A stretch of 64,000 nucleotides of DNA from Chitinophaga sp. Cy-1792. GTDB taxonomy: Bacteria > Bacteroidota > Bacteroidia > Chitinophagales > Chitinophagaceae. The stretch spans positions 1,054,001 through 1,118,000 of the forward strand of contig NZ_VWWO01000003.1 of NCBI RefSeq assembly GCF_011752935.1. Direction: 5' to 3'. This document shows, piece by piece, positions 17,853 to 26,919 of this stretch. A model generated the notes under the pieces. The model searched no databases, was not told the DNA's origin, and saw only the letters and a program-made list of their open reading frames with translations. Every line of letters begins with the position of its first letter. Position 1 is the first letter of the stretch. The position numbers and the translations under genes were made by a program.

Positions 17853-19598
17853 TTATTTCAGCATCAGCTGACTAATATATTTAACCGGCGCACTGCCATA
17901 GCTCAAAAACGTTTCATTGAAAGTTTTCAGCTTATAGGCATCACCCATTTTCTTCTTATACGCTTCACGCAGGTCAATAATTTCTTTATAACCGGTGAAA
18001 TAGCTGGTCAGCTGTACGCTGGTAACACTTACACGTCTCCATTTACCTTCTGCTTCCGCCTGTTGCTGGAATGCTTCTTTGGTCAGCAAATGCAGGGCAT
18101 CTTCCTTACTCATATCTTTCACGTGAACACTGTAATCCAGGATGGTATTGCAAACGGTACGCAGGTTCCATTTGTACCACATCAGCCACATTTCAGGTTC
18201 ATTGTTGCCATAGCCGTTTTCCAGCATCATCTGTTCGGTGTAAACAGCCCAGCCTTCAATCATGGCGCCATTGCCCATTAAGGATTTAATCAGACTTGGC
18301 GACTGGTTCGCATACACCAGCTGAGTATAGTGACCCGGAATAGCTTCGTGTATATCCAGGATCTGTAAAATATACTGGTTGTACTCGCGCAGGTAGCTTT
18401 CAGCTCTGTCTTTTGGCCAGCCTTCCAGTGTTCCTACGTTATAATAGGTATTGCCACCTTTATCGTATGGGCCGGGAGAGCTGATGCTGGCACCGGCAAC
18501 ACCAGCCATATAGGCAGGCTCTTTACGTACTACCAGTGGCTTGGACGGATCGATATACAGCAGGTCTTTTTCTTTGATGAAAGAGATCAGCACCGGAATC
18601 TGTTTTTCAATAGCCGTCTGGAATTCTTCCGGCTTCACATGTTTCACGGATAAGGTGTCTATCATTCTGCCGATCAGCTCCAGCGAATCAGTTGGCATTG
18701 GCGCAGTACCAAAGTATTTGGGCCATAACTGTTTGCTGATACGTGTCATTTCACTATGCACATATTTCTTTCTGGCAATCGCGGAATCGTATATCTGTGC
18801 AGCGGTGTAACTGGATTGAATATCGAAGGTGAATTTCTGATCGTATAATTGCTTGCCCAGGCGGAAGCTGCGCGGATGCTCAGGCTTCAGTGCTGTCAGC
18901 CATTTGGCATAGTCGCGCATGGCATTGGCCGCAAGGGTGGCGCGGGCAACCATTTCTTTTTGTTCTGCAGCAGGAATAGCAGATTTTTTGAGAGAGTCTG
19001 CGAAATCTTTATCCAGTACGGGAGCGCCGCCATTATTCTGCTCTATGGCCAGCTGCTGTAATTCAGGAACAGGATTTTTGATCTGTGCCTTAGCTGCTTC
19101 ATAATATGCCGGAACATTGGTCAGGCGGGCATAAAAGCTACGCAGCCTGGTATCCAGTGGTGCATAGTTTTCGTTGAGAATGGTAGCGAAAGTATTGCTG
19201 ACATTGAATGAAGAAGGGTCCCATTCATTGCTTTTCTCTTCGTTGATACGCCATGAAACGCTCTTGAGATAGTTCTCTATCAGTTGAAAATCGATCTGAT
19301 TGGAAGGTGTGAGCTTAGTCAGTTCATAGGATTTCAGGGAATCCAGGTGACGTTTGGTAAAGGCCAGCGCTTTATTGCTGGCGGCACTGTCGGGTACAAT
19401 CAGTACGGTGTCATACTTGTGGAAGCCTACACTGGTAGCCCAGTCCGGGTTTTGTTTCCACAGGTCATCTATGAATTGCTGCTCATAATTATTAAAGGCA
19501 ACATTCAGGGTACTGTCTACTGTACCGCTGGTGCCGCTGCCGTTGTGGCAAGCAGCAAATGTGGCCGCAGTGGCAGCGCAAAACAATAATTTTCTCAT
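17853..19598 (-). CDS. DUF885 family secreted lipoprotein (putative metallopeptidase)
   Basis: 581 residues, usual DUF885 length. Lipoprotein-type N-terminus with a lipobox-like TFAACHN. The conserved HEAIPGHYTQL (near residue 414) is the HExxxGH-type motif of this family, thought to bind metal; family members are proposed peptidases but the substrate here is unknown. Monocistronic, convergent with DUF1080 and divergent from the RNA ligase gene. Confidence 0.88.
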   Translation of the reverse strand: MRKLLFCAATAATFAACHNGSGTSGTVDSTLNVAFNNYEQQFIDDLWKQNPDWATSVGFHKYDTVLIVPDSAASNKALAFTKRHLDSLKSYELTKLTPSNQIDFQLIENYLKSVSWRINEEKSNEWDPSSFNVSNTFATILNENYAPLDTRLRSFYARLTNVPAYYEAAKAQIKNPVPELQQLAIEQNNGGAPVLDKDFADSLKKSAIPAAEQKEMVARATLAANAMRDYAKWLTALKPEHPRSFRLGKQLYDQKFTFDIQSSYTAAQIYDSAIARKKYVHSEMTRISKQLWPKYFGTAPMPTDSLELIGRMIDTLSVKHVKPEEFQTAIEKQIPVLISFIKEKDLLYIDPSKPLVVRKEPAYMAGVAGASISSPGPYDKGGNTYYNVGTLEGWPKDRAESYLREYNQYILQILDIHEAIPGHYTQLVYANQSPSLIKSLMGNGAMIEGWAVYTEQMMLENGYGNNEPEMWLMWYKWNLRTVCNTILDYSVHVKDMSKEDALHLLTKEAFQQQAEAEGKWRRVSVTSVQLTSYFTGYKEIIDLREAYKKKMGDAYKLKTFNETFLSYGSAPVKYISQLMLK

Positions 19599-19685
19599 CG
19601 CAGATAAAGTTGTTTTTAAAGGCTCTCTAAGATAACATTTTACAGGCTTTCCGCAGCAGGATCCTACAGGGATGGTAATTTTTTA

Positions 19686-19693
19686 TATCTTTG
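19686..19693 (+). promoter_or_regulatory. -7 box for the RNA-repair cassette
   Basis: TATCTTTG fits TAnnTTTG. It predicts a leader of about 120 nt before the RNA ligase ATG. No good -33 element was found. Confidence 0.5.
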
Positions 19694-19731
19694 CAACGTA
19701 TTAATTTATATAAACTGCAAAAAATTGAGCC

Positions 19732-19796
19732 ATGTAATTGCACAGGCATATTAATCTTCGCTTAGCCGTTCCATTCCGGGACAGGCCTGTGTTTTT
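19732..19796 (+). promoter_or_regulatory. Attenuator-like leader hairpin before RNA ligase
   Basis: In the predicted leader, CACAGGC (19741-19747) pairs with GCCTGTG (19785-19791), followed at once by five T (19792-19796). It is preceded by a start-stop pair ATGTAA at 19732. This could be a conditional terminator ahead of the ligase gene. The loop is long (37 nt), so the prediction is tentative. Confidence 0.4.
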
Positions 19797-19820
19797 ATTG
19801 TTTATTAAACCCCTTGCAAC

Positions 19821-20531
19821 ATGGCAGTTTCACAGAAATATGGCCGTACCTGGCATTACCCGTTTTCTCCGGGTACCACCAGCGACGACCGCATACAAGA
19901 TAATTACTGGGATTATCTGAAAGATATTCCCACCATTATACATACCGAAAAACTGGACGGAGAGAATAATTGCCTGTCCAGGTACGGTGTATTTGCACGC
20001 TCACATGCTGCGCCCACTACTTCCGCCTGGACTACCACCATCCGCCAGTATTGGGAACGCATCCGGCATGATTTAGGCAACCTGGAAGTTTTCCTGGAAA
20101 ACCTTTATGCCGTGCATTCTATTGAATATAAACACCTGGACCATCACTTTTATGTGTTTGGTATCCGGGAACATGACAGATGGCTTGGCTGGGAAGAAAC
20201 CTGCTTCTATGCTGCCATGCTCGACCTGCCAACAGTGCCTGTGCTGGCAACCGTGACACCGCCGGCCACCCGCGCTGCCTTTGAAGCAGCAACGCTGTCG
20301 CTGGTGCAGGGCCGCGGCACTTTTGATCCGCACGACGCAGCAGATGGGTCGCCCGTAACCATGGAGGGGATTGTATCCCGCAATATAAATGGTTACAGTA
20401 CCACCGACTTCGCACAAAATGTTTTTAAATATGTGCGTAAAGGTCATGTTAAAACAGATCAGCACTGGACCCGCCACTGGCGCCGTGCTAAATTAAATTA
20501 TGAAGGAGGTAATTATGTGGACCATCGATAA
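19821..20531 (+). CDS. RNA ligase family protein
   Basis: 236 residues. Nucleotidyltransferase motifs of ATP-dependent RNA ligases: motif I KLDGEN with adenylated Lys44, Ia-like FARSHAAPT, III FYVFGIRE, IV EGIVSRN, and V FKYVRKGHVK. It would join 3'-OH and 5'-phosphate RNA ends through ligase-AMP and RNA-adenylate. It overlaps the following HD-Pnk gene by 17 nt, so the two form an RNA healing-and-sealing pair. Small, with no extra C-terminal domain, so the exact ligase clade cannot be named from motifs. Confidence 0.88.
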   Translation: MAVSQKYGRTWHYPFSPGTTSDDRIQDNYWDYLKDIPTIIHTEKLDGENNCLSRYGVFARSHAAPTTSAWTTTIRQYWERIRHDLGNLEVFLENLYAVHSIEYKHLDHHFYVFGIREHDRWLGWEETCFYAAMLDLPTVPVLATVTPPATRAAFEAATLSLVQGRGTFDPHDAADGSPVTMEGIVSRNINGYSTTDFAQNVFKYVRKGHVKTDQHWTRHWRRAKLNYEGGNYVDHR

Positions 20532-21624
20532 TAACAAGTCCTGGGATCATCTTACTAAAACATATTACTGGGTAGCACGTATGGCCGAAGTGCCACAAAG
20601 TCCGGTGCACCATGCAGAAGGTAACGTGAATGTGCACACGCAAATGGTACTGGAAGCACTGGTATCGCTGCCTGCATTTCAGGAGCTGCCACCACAGCAA
20701 CAGGAAATCCTGTGGGCAGCAGCATTGTTGCATGACGTGGAAAAATACAGTACAACCGTTACCCTGCCTGATGGTACGATTACATCGCCTGGTCATAGCC
20801 GTAAAGGGGAAATGACCACCCGGCAGATATTATATACGGAGATAAAAACACCGTTGCTGATAAGAGAGCAGATCGCGAAGCTGGTTAGGTATCACGGCCT
20901 GCCCATCTGGTTATTTGATAAAACTGACCCGGTGAAAGCATTGATCAGCGCCAGTCTGGAAGTAGATACGCGACTGCTGGCACTGCTGGCCCGCGCCGAT
21001 GCGCTGGGGCGAATCTGCCAGGACCAGGCAGACCTGCTGTACCGGATAGACTGCTTCGAGGCATTAGCCCGGGAGCAACACTGCTGGGGACAACCACGAC
21101 AATTTGAAACTACGCAGGCAAAGATGCATTATCTCACCCGCCACGACGCCGGCCCGGATTATGTTCCTTTTCCGACGCAGGGCAGCGAAGTGGTACTGAT
21201 GAGTGGCCTGCCTGGCGCAGGGAAAGATACCTGGGTGCAACGTCATTATAAAGACTGGCCAGTGATATCGCTGGATGATATCCGAAGGCAGAATGGGATC
21301 TCACCAACTGATAAAAGCGGCAATGGTACTGTTATTCAGGAAGCAAAGGAGCTGGCCAGAACGTATCTGCGCAAAGGGCAGCATTTCGTATGGAACGCTA
21401 CCAATATTACGCGGCAGATGCGCGAACAGCTGATCGCATTGTTTATGACATACGATGCCAAAGTAACGGTAGTATATATAGAAGTACCCGCCGCAAAACT
21501 GCTGCAGCAAAATAATCAGCGGGAGCACATCGTTCCCGCAAATGCAATGCTGCACCTGATAAATAAGCTGGAAGTGCCTGTCAGCACGGAAGCTCATGAG
21601 ATTAGGTATGTTTTTGACGATTGA
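20515..21624 (+). CDS. HD-Pnk: HD phosphoesterase fused to polynucleotide kinase
   Basis: 369 residues from the ATG at 20515, chosen because AAGGAGGT (20503-20510) stands 4 nt before it; the ATG at 20500 precedes that site. The N-terminal HD domain has HHAEGNVNVHTQMV and LLHDVEK (metal ligands). The C-terminal P-loop domain (from about 228) has SGLPGAGKD, SLDDIRRQNG and a lid WNATNITRQMREQ. This matches HD-Pnk, described from Runella as a bifunctional enzyme removing 2',3'-cyclic or 3' phosphates (HD) and phosphorylating 5'-OH ends (Pnk). It would prepare broken RNA ends for the upstream ligase. Confidence 0.9.
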   Translation: MWTIDNNKSWDHLTKTYYWVARMAEVPQSPVHHAEGNVNVHTQMVLEALVSLPAFQELPPQQQEILWAAALLHDVEKYSTTVTLPDGTITSPGHSRKGEMTTRQILYTEIKTPLLIREQIAKLVRYHGLPIWLFDKTDPVKALISASLEVDTRLLALLARADALGRICQDQADLLYRIDCFEALAREQHCWGQPRQFETTQAKMHYLTRHDAGPDYVPFPTQGSEVVLMSGLPGAGKDTWVQRHYKDWPVISLDDIRRQNGISPTDKSGNGTVIQEAKELARTYLRKGQHFVWNATNITRQMREQLIALFMTYDAKVTVVYIEVPAAKLLQQNNQREHIVPANAMLHLINKLEVPVSTEAHEIRYVFDD

Positions 21625-21708
21625 GTGGTAACGTTATGGTTACTGACGAATAATTATTATCTTGTCGGCCGGTGACCCTGTCACCGTAACCGGAATAAGT
21701 TAATACTA

Positions 21709-22266
21709 TTGTCAACCAAAACTACAGTGAATATACAGCAGCCTCCCTTTTCGCTGGCCGATTACGAACTATTATTCAAGGCGCATGTACGGCACCTCAG
21801 GGTAGTTGCGTTCAGTATGGTGAAGGACGTGGATGCAGCCAAGGATATTGTGCAGGAATTTTATGTAAAATTCTGGGAGATACAACACAAAGTTGTATTG
21901 GATACTGGTTTTGAAGCCTACGCAGTAAGGGCAGTAAAAAATCGCTGTCTCAACTATCTGGAACAAAAAGCTGTAGCGGCCAGACATGAACTGGCTTATT
22001 CAGATCTTCATCCTGAACAGGATCCGACAGGCATTAACCGTGAGGATTATTATATTAAAATAGCCGCTGCTATGGCAAAAATGCCGGAGCAGCGGCTAAA
22101 GGTATTCAGGCTAAGTACCCTGGAAGGATTTAAATACACCGAAATCGCGGAGCAGCTGGATATTTCCGTGAATACCGTAAAATTTCATATCAAGGCGGCT
22201 TACGCTTTCCTGCGCCAGGAGTGCCTTTTGCTGCTAATAACGCTGTTATTATCATTGCCCCGATAA
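21709..22266 (+). CDS. ECF-type RNA polymerase sigma factor
   Basis: 185 residues starting at TTG 21709; no better in-frame ATG exists before region 2. Sigma region 2 (MVKDVDAAKDIVQEFYVKFWE) and region 4 helix-turn-helix (FKYTEIAEQLDISVNTVKFHIKAA) are clear. It is followed 62 nt later by a FecR-type anti-sigma gene and then SusC/SusD, so it probably drives this uptake locus when the substrate is sensed. A small hairpin (21670-21686, CCT loop) sits between the HD-Pnk gene and this one. Confidence 0.92.
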   Translation: MSTKTTVNIQQPPFSLADYELLFKAHVRHLRVVAFSMVKDVDAAKDIVQEFYVKFWEIQHKVVLDTGFEAYAVRAVKNRCLNYLEQKAVAARHELAYSDLHPEQDPTGINREDYYIKIAAAMAKMPEQRLKVFRLSTLEGFKYTEIAEQLDISVNTVKFHIKAAYAFLRQECLLLLITLLLSLPR

Positions 22267-22328
22267 TTTTTTTTGCAGATGACCTACCCTTTTTTTAAAC
22301 CCGCCTGTCTATTCTTATAACGGTGCAT

Positions 22329-23447
22329 ATGGACGAACAAAATATTGATCATCCCGAATGGGATAAATTGGCCGACAGGCTGGAGCAGACAGGCGGAGAT
22401 AACCACCCGCATGATCCGCTGTTCGCTGCATGGAAAGCGTTGAAGGAGGATGCCGCTGCTGTACAACAGCTCACCAATATAGATGATGAAGCAGAATGGC
22501 AACAGTTGCGGTCATCGTTGCAGGTACCTGTACGAAGGAGCATCATTAATATAAGCGTTCGCGCAGCCGCTGCTGCAGCAGTATTGCTGCTGGTAGCTAC
22601 CGGCAGCTGGTATTATATGAAACCCCGGCCACAGGTAGCAGAAGTAGCAGCAAAACAAACTGCACCCAATGCCGTCATGCTGATCAATGGCTCTGGGAAA
22701 GAAATCCGGTTGGATACCTTACATCAGCTGCAGGAAAAAAATGGCGCCAGCCTCGTAGCGGCTAACAATTCATTACAGTATAATGCTACTGAAAAAGCCG
22801 CAGAAACAGTTTATAATACAGTGATTGTACCGCGTGGTATGAACTATAAACTGGTATTGTCTGATGGCTCACAGGTATGGCTAAACGCAGATTCCCGCAT
22901 CGAATTTCCGGTAGTATTTCCTGCCGGTAGCAGGAGTGTGAAAGTAAGCGGAGAATGTTATTTCAGTATAGTTGCAAATGCCGCAGCACCTTTTGAGGTA
23001 GCCGCAGGAAATATGGACATAAAGGTATTGGGAACCACCTTTAATGTCAGTACCTACGACAGCCATATTCTGGCAACGCTGGAGTCGGGCCGCATCGCAG
23101 TAAAGGGTGGGGGAGAGATGATGACATTGTCACCTGGTCAGCAGGTTAGTCTGAAGCAGGAAAAATTAAGTATAAAGGACGTAGATACAGACCAGTTTAC
23201 TTCGTGGAGAAATGGTATACTGATTTTTGAGAATCAGACCCTGGAAGTAATAATGAATCGCTTATGCAGAGAGTATGATTATGAAGTCACCTTTAGTAAT
23301 CAGCAAATAAAAGAATTAAGGTTTACAGGAAATCTGGAGAAAACAAAAAACATTGCCGACGTGCTGACATATATAGAACAGATTACTGATGTAAAATTCA
23401 GTATCAATCAAAACCAACGACATGTAACTGTAAAATCAACCAATTAA
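22329..23447 (+). CDS. FecR-family anti-sigma factor
   Basis: 372 residues from ATG 22329 (a GTG lies two codons before). N-terminal cytosolic part, one membrane helix (AAAAAVLLLVATGSWYYM), then the periplasmic FecR domain (VIVPRGMNYKLVLSDGSQVWLNADS to GRIAVKGGGE), and a C-terminal DUF4974 region (LEVIMNRLCREYDYEV). It would hold the upstream sigma factor inactive and release it on a signal from the STN domain of the downstream SusC protein. Confidence 0.95.
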   Translation: MDEQNIDHPEWDKLADRLEQTGGDNHPHDPLFAAWKALKEDAAAVQQLTNIDDEAEWQQLRSSLQVPVRRSIINISVRAAAAAAVLLLVATGSWYYMKPRPQVAEVAAKQTAPNAVMLINGSGKEIRLDTLHQLQEKNGASLVAANNSLQYNATEKAAETVYNTVIVPRGMNYKLVLSDGSQVWLNADSRIEFPVVFPAGSRSVKVSGECYFSIVANAAAPFEVAAGNMDIKVLGTTFNVSTYDSHILATLESGRIAVKGGGEMMTLSPGQQVSLKQEKLSIKDVDTDQFTSWRNGILIFENQTLEVIMNRLCREYDYEVTFSNQQIKELRFTGNLEKTKNIADVLTYIEQITDVKFSINQNQRHVTVKSTN

Positions 23448-23475
23448 AAAAAACGGGCCAGTGACATGGCCCGTT
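23446..23475 (-). terminator. Minus-strand intrinsic terminator between fecR-type and susC-type genes
   Basis: A 9-bp stem (23452-23460 / 23467-23475). On the minus strand it is followed by eight T (A8 at 23446-23453 on the plus strand), whereas on the plus strand no T-run follows. No annotated minus-strand gene needs it. A second small hairpin (TACCTG/CAGGTA, 23488-23505) lies closer to susC. Confidence 0.55.
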
Positions 23476-23540
23476 ACATTCTTGTAATACCTGTTAGCGC
23501 AGGTACCATAAGTATTTTATTATAACTCAACGTAAATGTA

Positions 23541-26500
23541 ATGAAAAGAAATTACATCACAGGTGCGCTTTTTCACCTGATAAGCAGGCGTATGTCCGTA
23601 GGGGCCATATGTTTGCTTCCTACCCTATCCGCTATTACTGTAATGGCCCAACAGCAGCAGCCAAGAGTCACATTTAATGCTGATAACATTACCATTGCAG
23701 ACCTGTTGAAACAACTCAATAAACAGGTGCGTTTACGCTTTCTTTTTAATGCGCAGGAGTTGGCCAACTTACCAAGAATATCTGTACATGCAAAAAATGA
23801 ACCGCTGGACCAGGTACTCGAAAAGATTTTCCGTGGACAAAACATCTACTACAATCTTAGTAATGGTACGTTGGTAATACGTTATAAACCGGCCCTGGAA
23901 ACACCTGTGCCGGCAACTTCCGGCCGTGAGCTCACCGGTGTTATCCGTGATGCGGAAGGTAATCCGCTTAACCACGCCACTGTACAGGAAGTAGGAACTA
24001 CCAGAGGTACCTATACGGATGATAAAGGCCGCTTCTCTTTCCTGATCTCTGATCAGTCAATTCTGCGTATATCCTACGTCGGAATGGAGCCAAAAACGGT
24101 GCAGGCGGGTAATATGAAGCAGCTGAACCTGGAGCTGGAACGTACCGGCCCTGCTAAAGAAGTAGTGATAACGGGGATGGTTACACGTAATAAGGAATCT
24201 TTTACGGGTGCAGTTTCTTCTTTTAATAGTCAGCAGCTGAAAACAATGGGTAACATGAACGTTATCCAGAGTTTGAAGTCGCTGGACCCTTCGTTTATAC
24301 TGGTGGAGAATAATAAATTAGGCTCCAATCCCAATGCCCTTCCCAATATTGAAGTGCGTGGGAAAAGCAGTATATCCACCACTGACCTCAACAGTCAGTT
24401 TGCAGTAGATCCAAACCAACCATTATTTATACTCAATGGATTCGAAACATCGCTATCCACGATTGTCAATCTTGACATGAACCGTGTTGAATCCATTACC
24501 ATTCTTAAAGATGCGGCATCTACCGCCATGTACGGCGCACGCGCAGCGAACGGCGTAGTGGTGGTAGTAACCCGCAAACCTAAAACAGGTGAGCTTCGCA
24601 TCAGCTATAACAGTGATAATAACGTAGAGATGCCAGACCTGCGTAGTTATAACCTGATGAACGCTGAAGAGAAACTGCTGTTCGAAAAACTGTCCGGTAG
24701 ATATAACGCGCAAATCTCGACACAAGTAGGAGAACAGGCTGCTGTGGATTCTGTTTACAGCCAGCATCTTGCACTGGTGAAAAGAGGGGTTAACAGCTAT
24801 TGGCTTAGTGAGCCTGTTCGAACAGGTATTACCAATGGCCATTCCCTGATGGTGGAAGGTGGTGATGATAAGATCCAGTATGTTGCCGGCATCAATTACA
24901 AACGTATTAATGGTGTTATGAAAGGTAGCTCCAAAGATAATTATGGCGGAAATATTGATCTCACCTACCGTCGTGGTAAAACAAGTATCACCAATCAGCT
25001 GACAGTTACCAATACCGTCGGAAATGAATCGCCTTACGGTACCTTCTCTACCTGGGCAAATATGAACCCTTATTTCCAGAAGTATAATGATGACGGCTCT
25101 ATTCCTAAATACCTGGATTATTCCAATAACAGGTATGTGAAGCGATTCAATGTTATTAATCCTTTCTATGAAGCGCAGTTGGGAAACTATGATACTAATA
25201 AATTCTTCTCGCTGATGGATAACCTGAAAGCCACCGTGGAAGTAACCAAAGAACTACAGGCGCAAGCAGGTATCCAGCTGACTAAAACCACTACAGATCA
25301 CAGTAAATTTCATGTGCCTGAGAGCGCAGATTTTGATGAATCAGTGGCAGAAGACAGAGGCCAATACACAAAGATCATCGGAAATACCTTTTCCTATCAG
25401 CTATACGGCATGCTGACCTACTATAAAAACTTTGGTAAAAACGTAATTACTGCCAACTTACGTGGTGAAATGCAGGACCAGACCGGCCGTGGCCAAACCT
25501 GGGCTGCAACCGGCTTTCCGGATGGTACCAATGGTAACCCGGCATTTGCCTTCAATTATAAACGCCTGTCAAAACCAGGAACAGAAGTATCGCGCAGCCG
25601 CCAGATGAACGTGTTTACCAGTGGTAACTATGCATATGACAACAGGTTCCTGGCCGATTTCACTTATCGTATTGACGGTAGTACCGCATTCGGTAGCCAG
25701 GAAACTACCAGTCCCTTCTGGTCTGTTGGTGTGGGTTACAACCTCATGAATGAAAGTTTTTTTAAAGAGCTGACATTTATTAACAGGCTGAAGATCCGCG
25801 GTAGCTATGGTTATACAGGTAACCAAAACTTCAGCCAGTTTGCGTCTCTGGCAATCTATACCTATTACAATGATGCCAACCTGTTTGGACAAGGTTTGAA
25901 TATTAACAGCATTGGTAACCCTTATCTGCAATGGCAGAAAACCGGTGAAACCAATATCGGCCTCGACTTCTCTCTCTTTAACAGCAGAATAAATGGTACG
26001 ATCAACGTCTATGAGAAAAACTCAGATCCACTGGCAGTAGGCTTGTCGGTGGCACCTTCTGTAGGCGTAGATGTATTTCCGGGCAATATCGGACATCTCA
26101 TCGGCAAAGGTCTGGAATATAATGTGAGCTTTTCTCCGATATACAATCCTGCAAAACATATTGTATGGACCATCGCCAGTTATGCAGCCTTTACCAAAAA
26201 TAAATATGGAGGCATTGGCAACAGGCTGGATGGTATGAACAAGCTGGAACAGAACAATAAAACATTACAACGCTATATGGATGGCTACAGTCCGGAAGAT
26301 ATATGGGCAGTACGTTCCGCAGGTATCGATCCGGCTTCTGGCAGAGAAGTATTTATCAAGAAAGATGGTTCTCAATCCTTTGAATACAACACAGATGATA
26401 TCGTAAAAGTGGGCAATTCCAACCCATTTGTAAATGGTACTGTTTCTACAAACCTCCAGTACAAAGGCTTTACATTCAATGCGACCTTCCGCTTCCGCTA

Positions 26501-26900
26501 TGGTGCAGACGTTTATAATACCGCATTGTTCAACAAAGTGGAAAACATCAGTCTGACGCAGCTCGGAAATAACCAGGACAAACGTGCATTATACGATCGC
26601 TGGAAAAAACCAGGCGACCAGGCGAAGTTCAGAGGTATCTACCTGCTCTCCAGTGATGAGTCCAACGGAACTCCATTATCCAGCAGGTTCGTACAGCACG
26701 ATAATAATTTTGTTGGAGAAAGCATGAGTATTGGCTACCTCTGGGACCAGCAAAGCTGGATCAAAAAAATCGGTATGAAGTCTTTCAGGCTCAGTGCGTA
26801 CCTCAATGATATCTTCCGCCTCAGTAGTGTACAGGCTGAAAGAGGTATAGAATATCCATTCTCCAGAGCAGTTTCATTCAGTCTCGGTGCTACTTTCTAA
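23541..26900 (+). CDS. SusC/RagA-type TonB-dependent transporter with STN domain
   Basis: 1,119 residues. Signal peptide, then an STN (secretin/TonB N-terminal) domain (ITIADLLKQLNKQVRLRF), a carboxypeptidase-regulatory-like beta domain (LTGVIRDAEGNPLNHATVQ), the plug (NIEVRGKSSI, DAASTAMYGARAANGVVVV) and a large outer-membrane barrel ending in an aromatic residue (SFSLGATF). The STN domain indicates trans-envelope signalling to the neighbouring FecR protein. It pairs with the SusD lipoprotein 19 nt downstream. The substrate is not evident: no glycosidase or peptidase gene lies within the locus. Confidence 0.96.
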   Translation: MKRNYITGALFHLISRRMSVGAICLLPTLSAITVMAQQQQPRVTFNADNITIADLLKQLNKQVRLRFLFNAQELANLPRISVHAKNEPLDQVLEKIFRGQNIYYNLSNGTLVIRYKPALETPVPATSGRELTGVIRDAEGNPLNHATVQEVGTTRGTYTDDKGRFSFLISDQSILRISYVGMEPKTVQAGNMKQLNLELERTGPAKEVVITGMVTRNKESFTGAVSSFNSQQLKTMGNMNVIQSLKSLDPSFILVENNKLGSNPNALPNIEVRGKSSISTTDLNSQFAVDPNQPLFILNGFETSLSTIVNLDMNRVESITILKDAASTAMYGARAANGVVVVVTRKPKTGELRISYNSDNNVEMPDLRSYNLMNAEEKLLFEKLSGRYNAQISTQVGEQAAVDSVYSQHLALVKRGVNSYWLSEPVRTGITNGHSLMVEGGDDKIQYVAGINYKRINGVMKGSSKDNYGGNIDLTYRRGKTSITNQLTVTNTVGNESPYGTFSTWANMNPYFQKYNDDGSIPKYLDYSNNRYVKRFNVINPFYEAQLGNYDTNKFFSLMDNLKATVEVTKELQAQAGIQLTKTTTDHSKFHVPESADFDESVAEDRGQYTKIIGNTFSYQLYGMLTYYKNFGKNVITANLRGEMQDQTGRGQTWAATGFPDGTNGNPAFAFNYKRLSKPGTEVSRSRQMNVFTSGNYAYDNRFLADFTYRIDGSTAFGSQETTSPFWSVGVGYNLMNESFFKELTFINRLKIRGSYGYTGNQNFSQFASLAIYTYYNDANLFGQGLNINSIGNPYLQWQKTGETNIGLDFSLFNSRINGTINVYEKNSDPLAVGLSVAPSVGVDVFPGNIGHLIGKGLEYNVSFSPIYNPAKHIVWTIASYAAFTKNKYGGIGNRLDGMNKLEQNNKTLQRYMDGYSPEDIWAVRSAGIDPASGREVFIKKDGSQSFEYNTDDIVKVGNSNPFVNGTVSTNLQYKGFTFNATFRFRYGADVYNTALFNKVENISLTQLGNNQDKRALYDRWKKPGDQAKFRGIYLLSSDESNGTPLSSRFVQHDNNFVGESMSIGYLWDQQSWIKKIGMKSFRLSAYLNDIFRLSSVQAERGIEYPFSRAVSFSLGATF

Positions 26901-26919
26901 TATTTCAATCAAAGGAAAA

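Noticed and set aside
19738..19920. Small protein in the RNA ligase leader
   Set aside because: The frame starts at TTG, runs into the ligase gene out of frame and has no recognisable feature.
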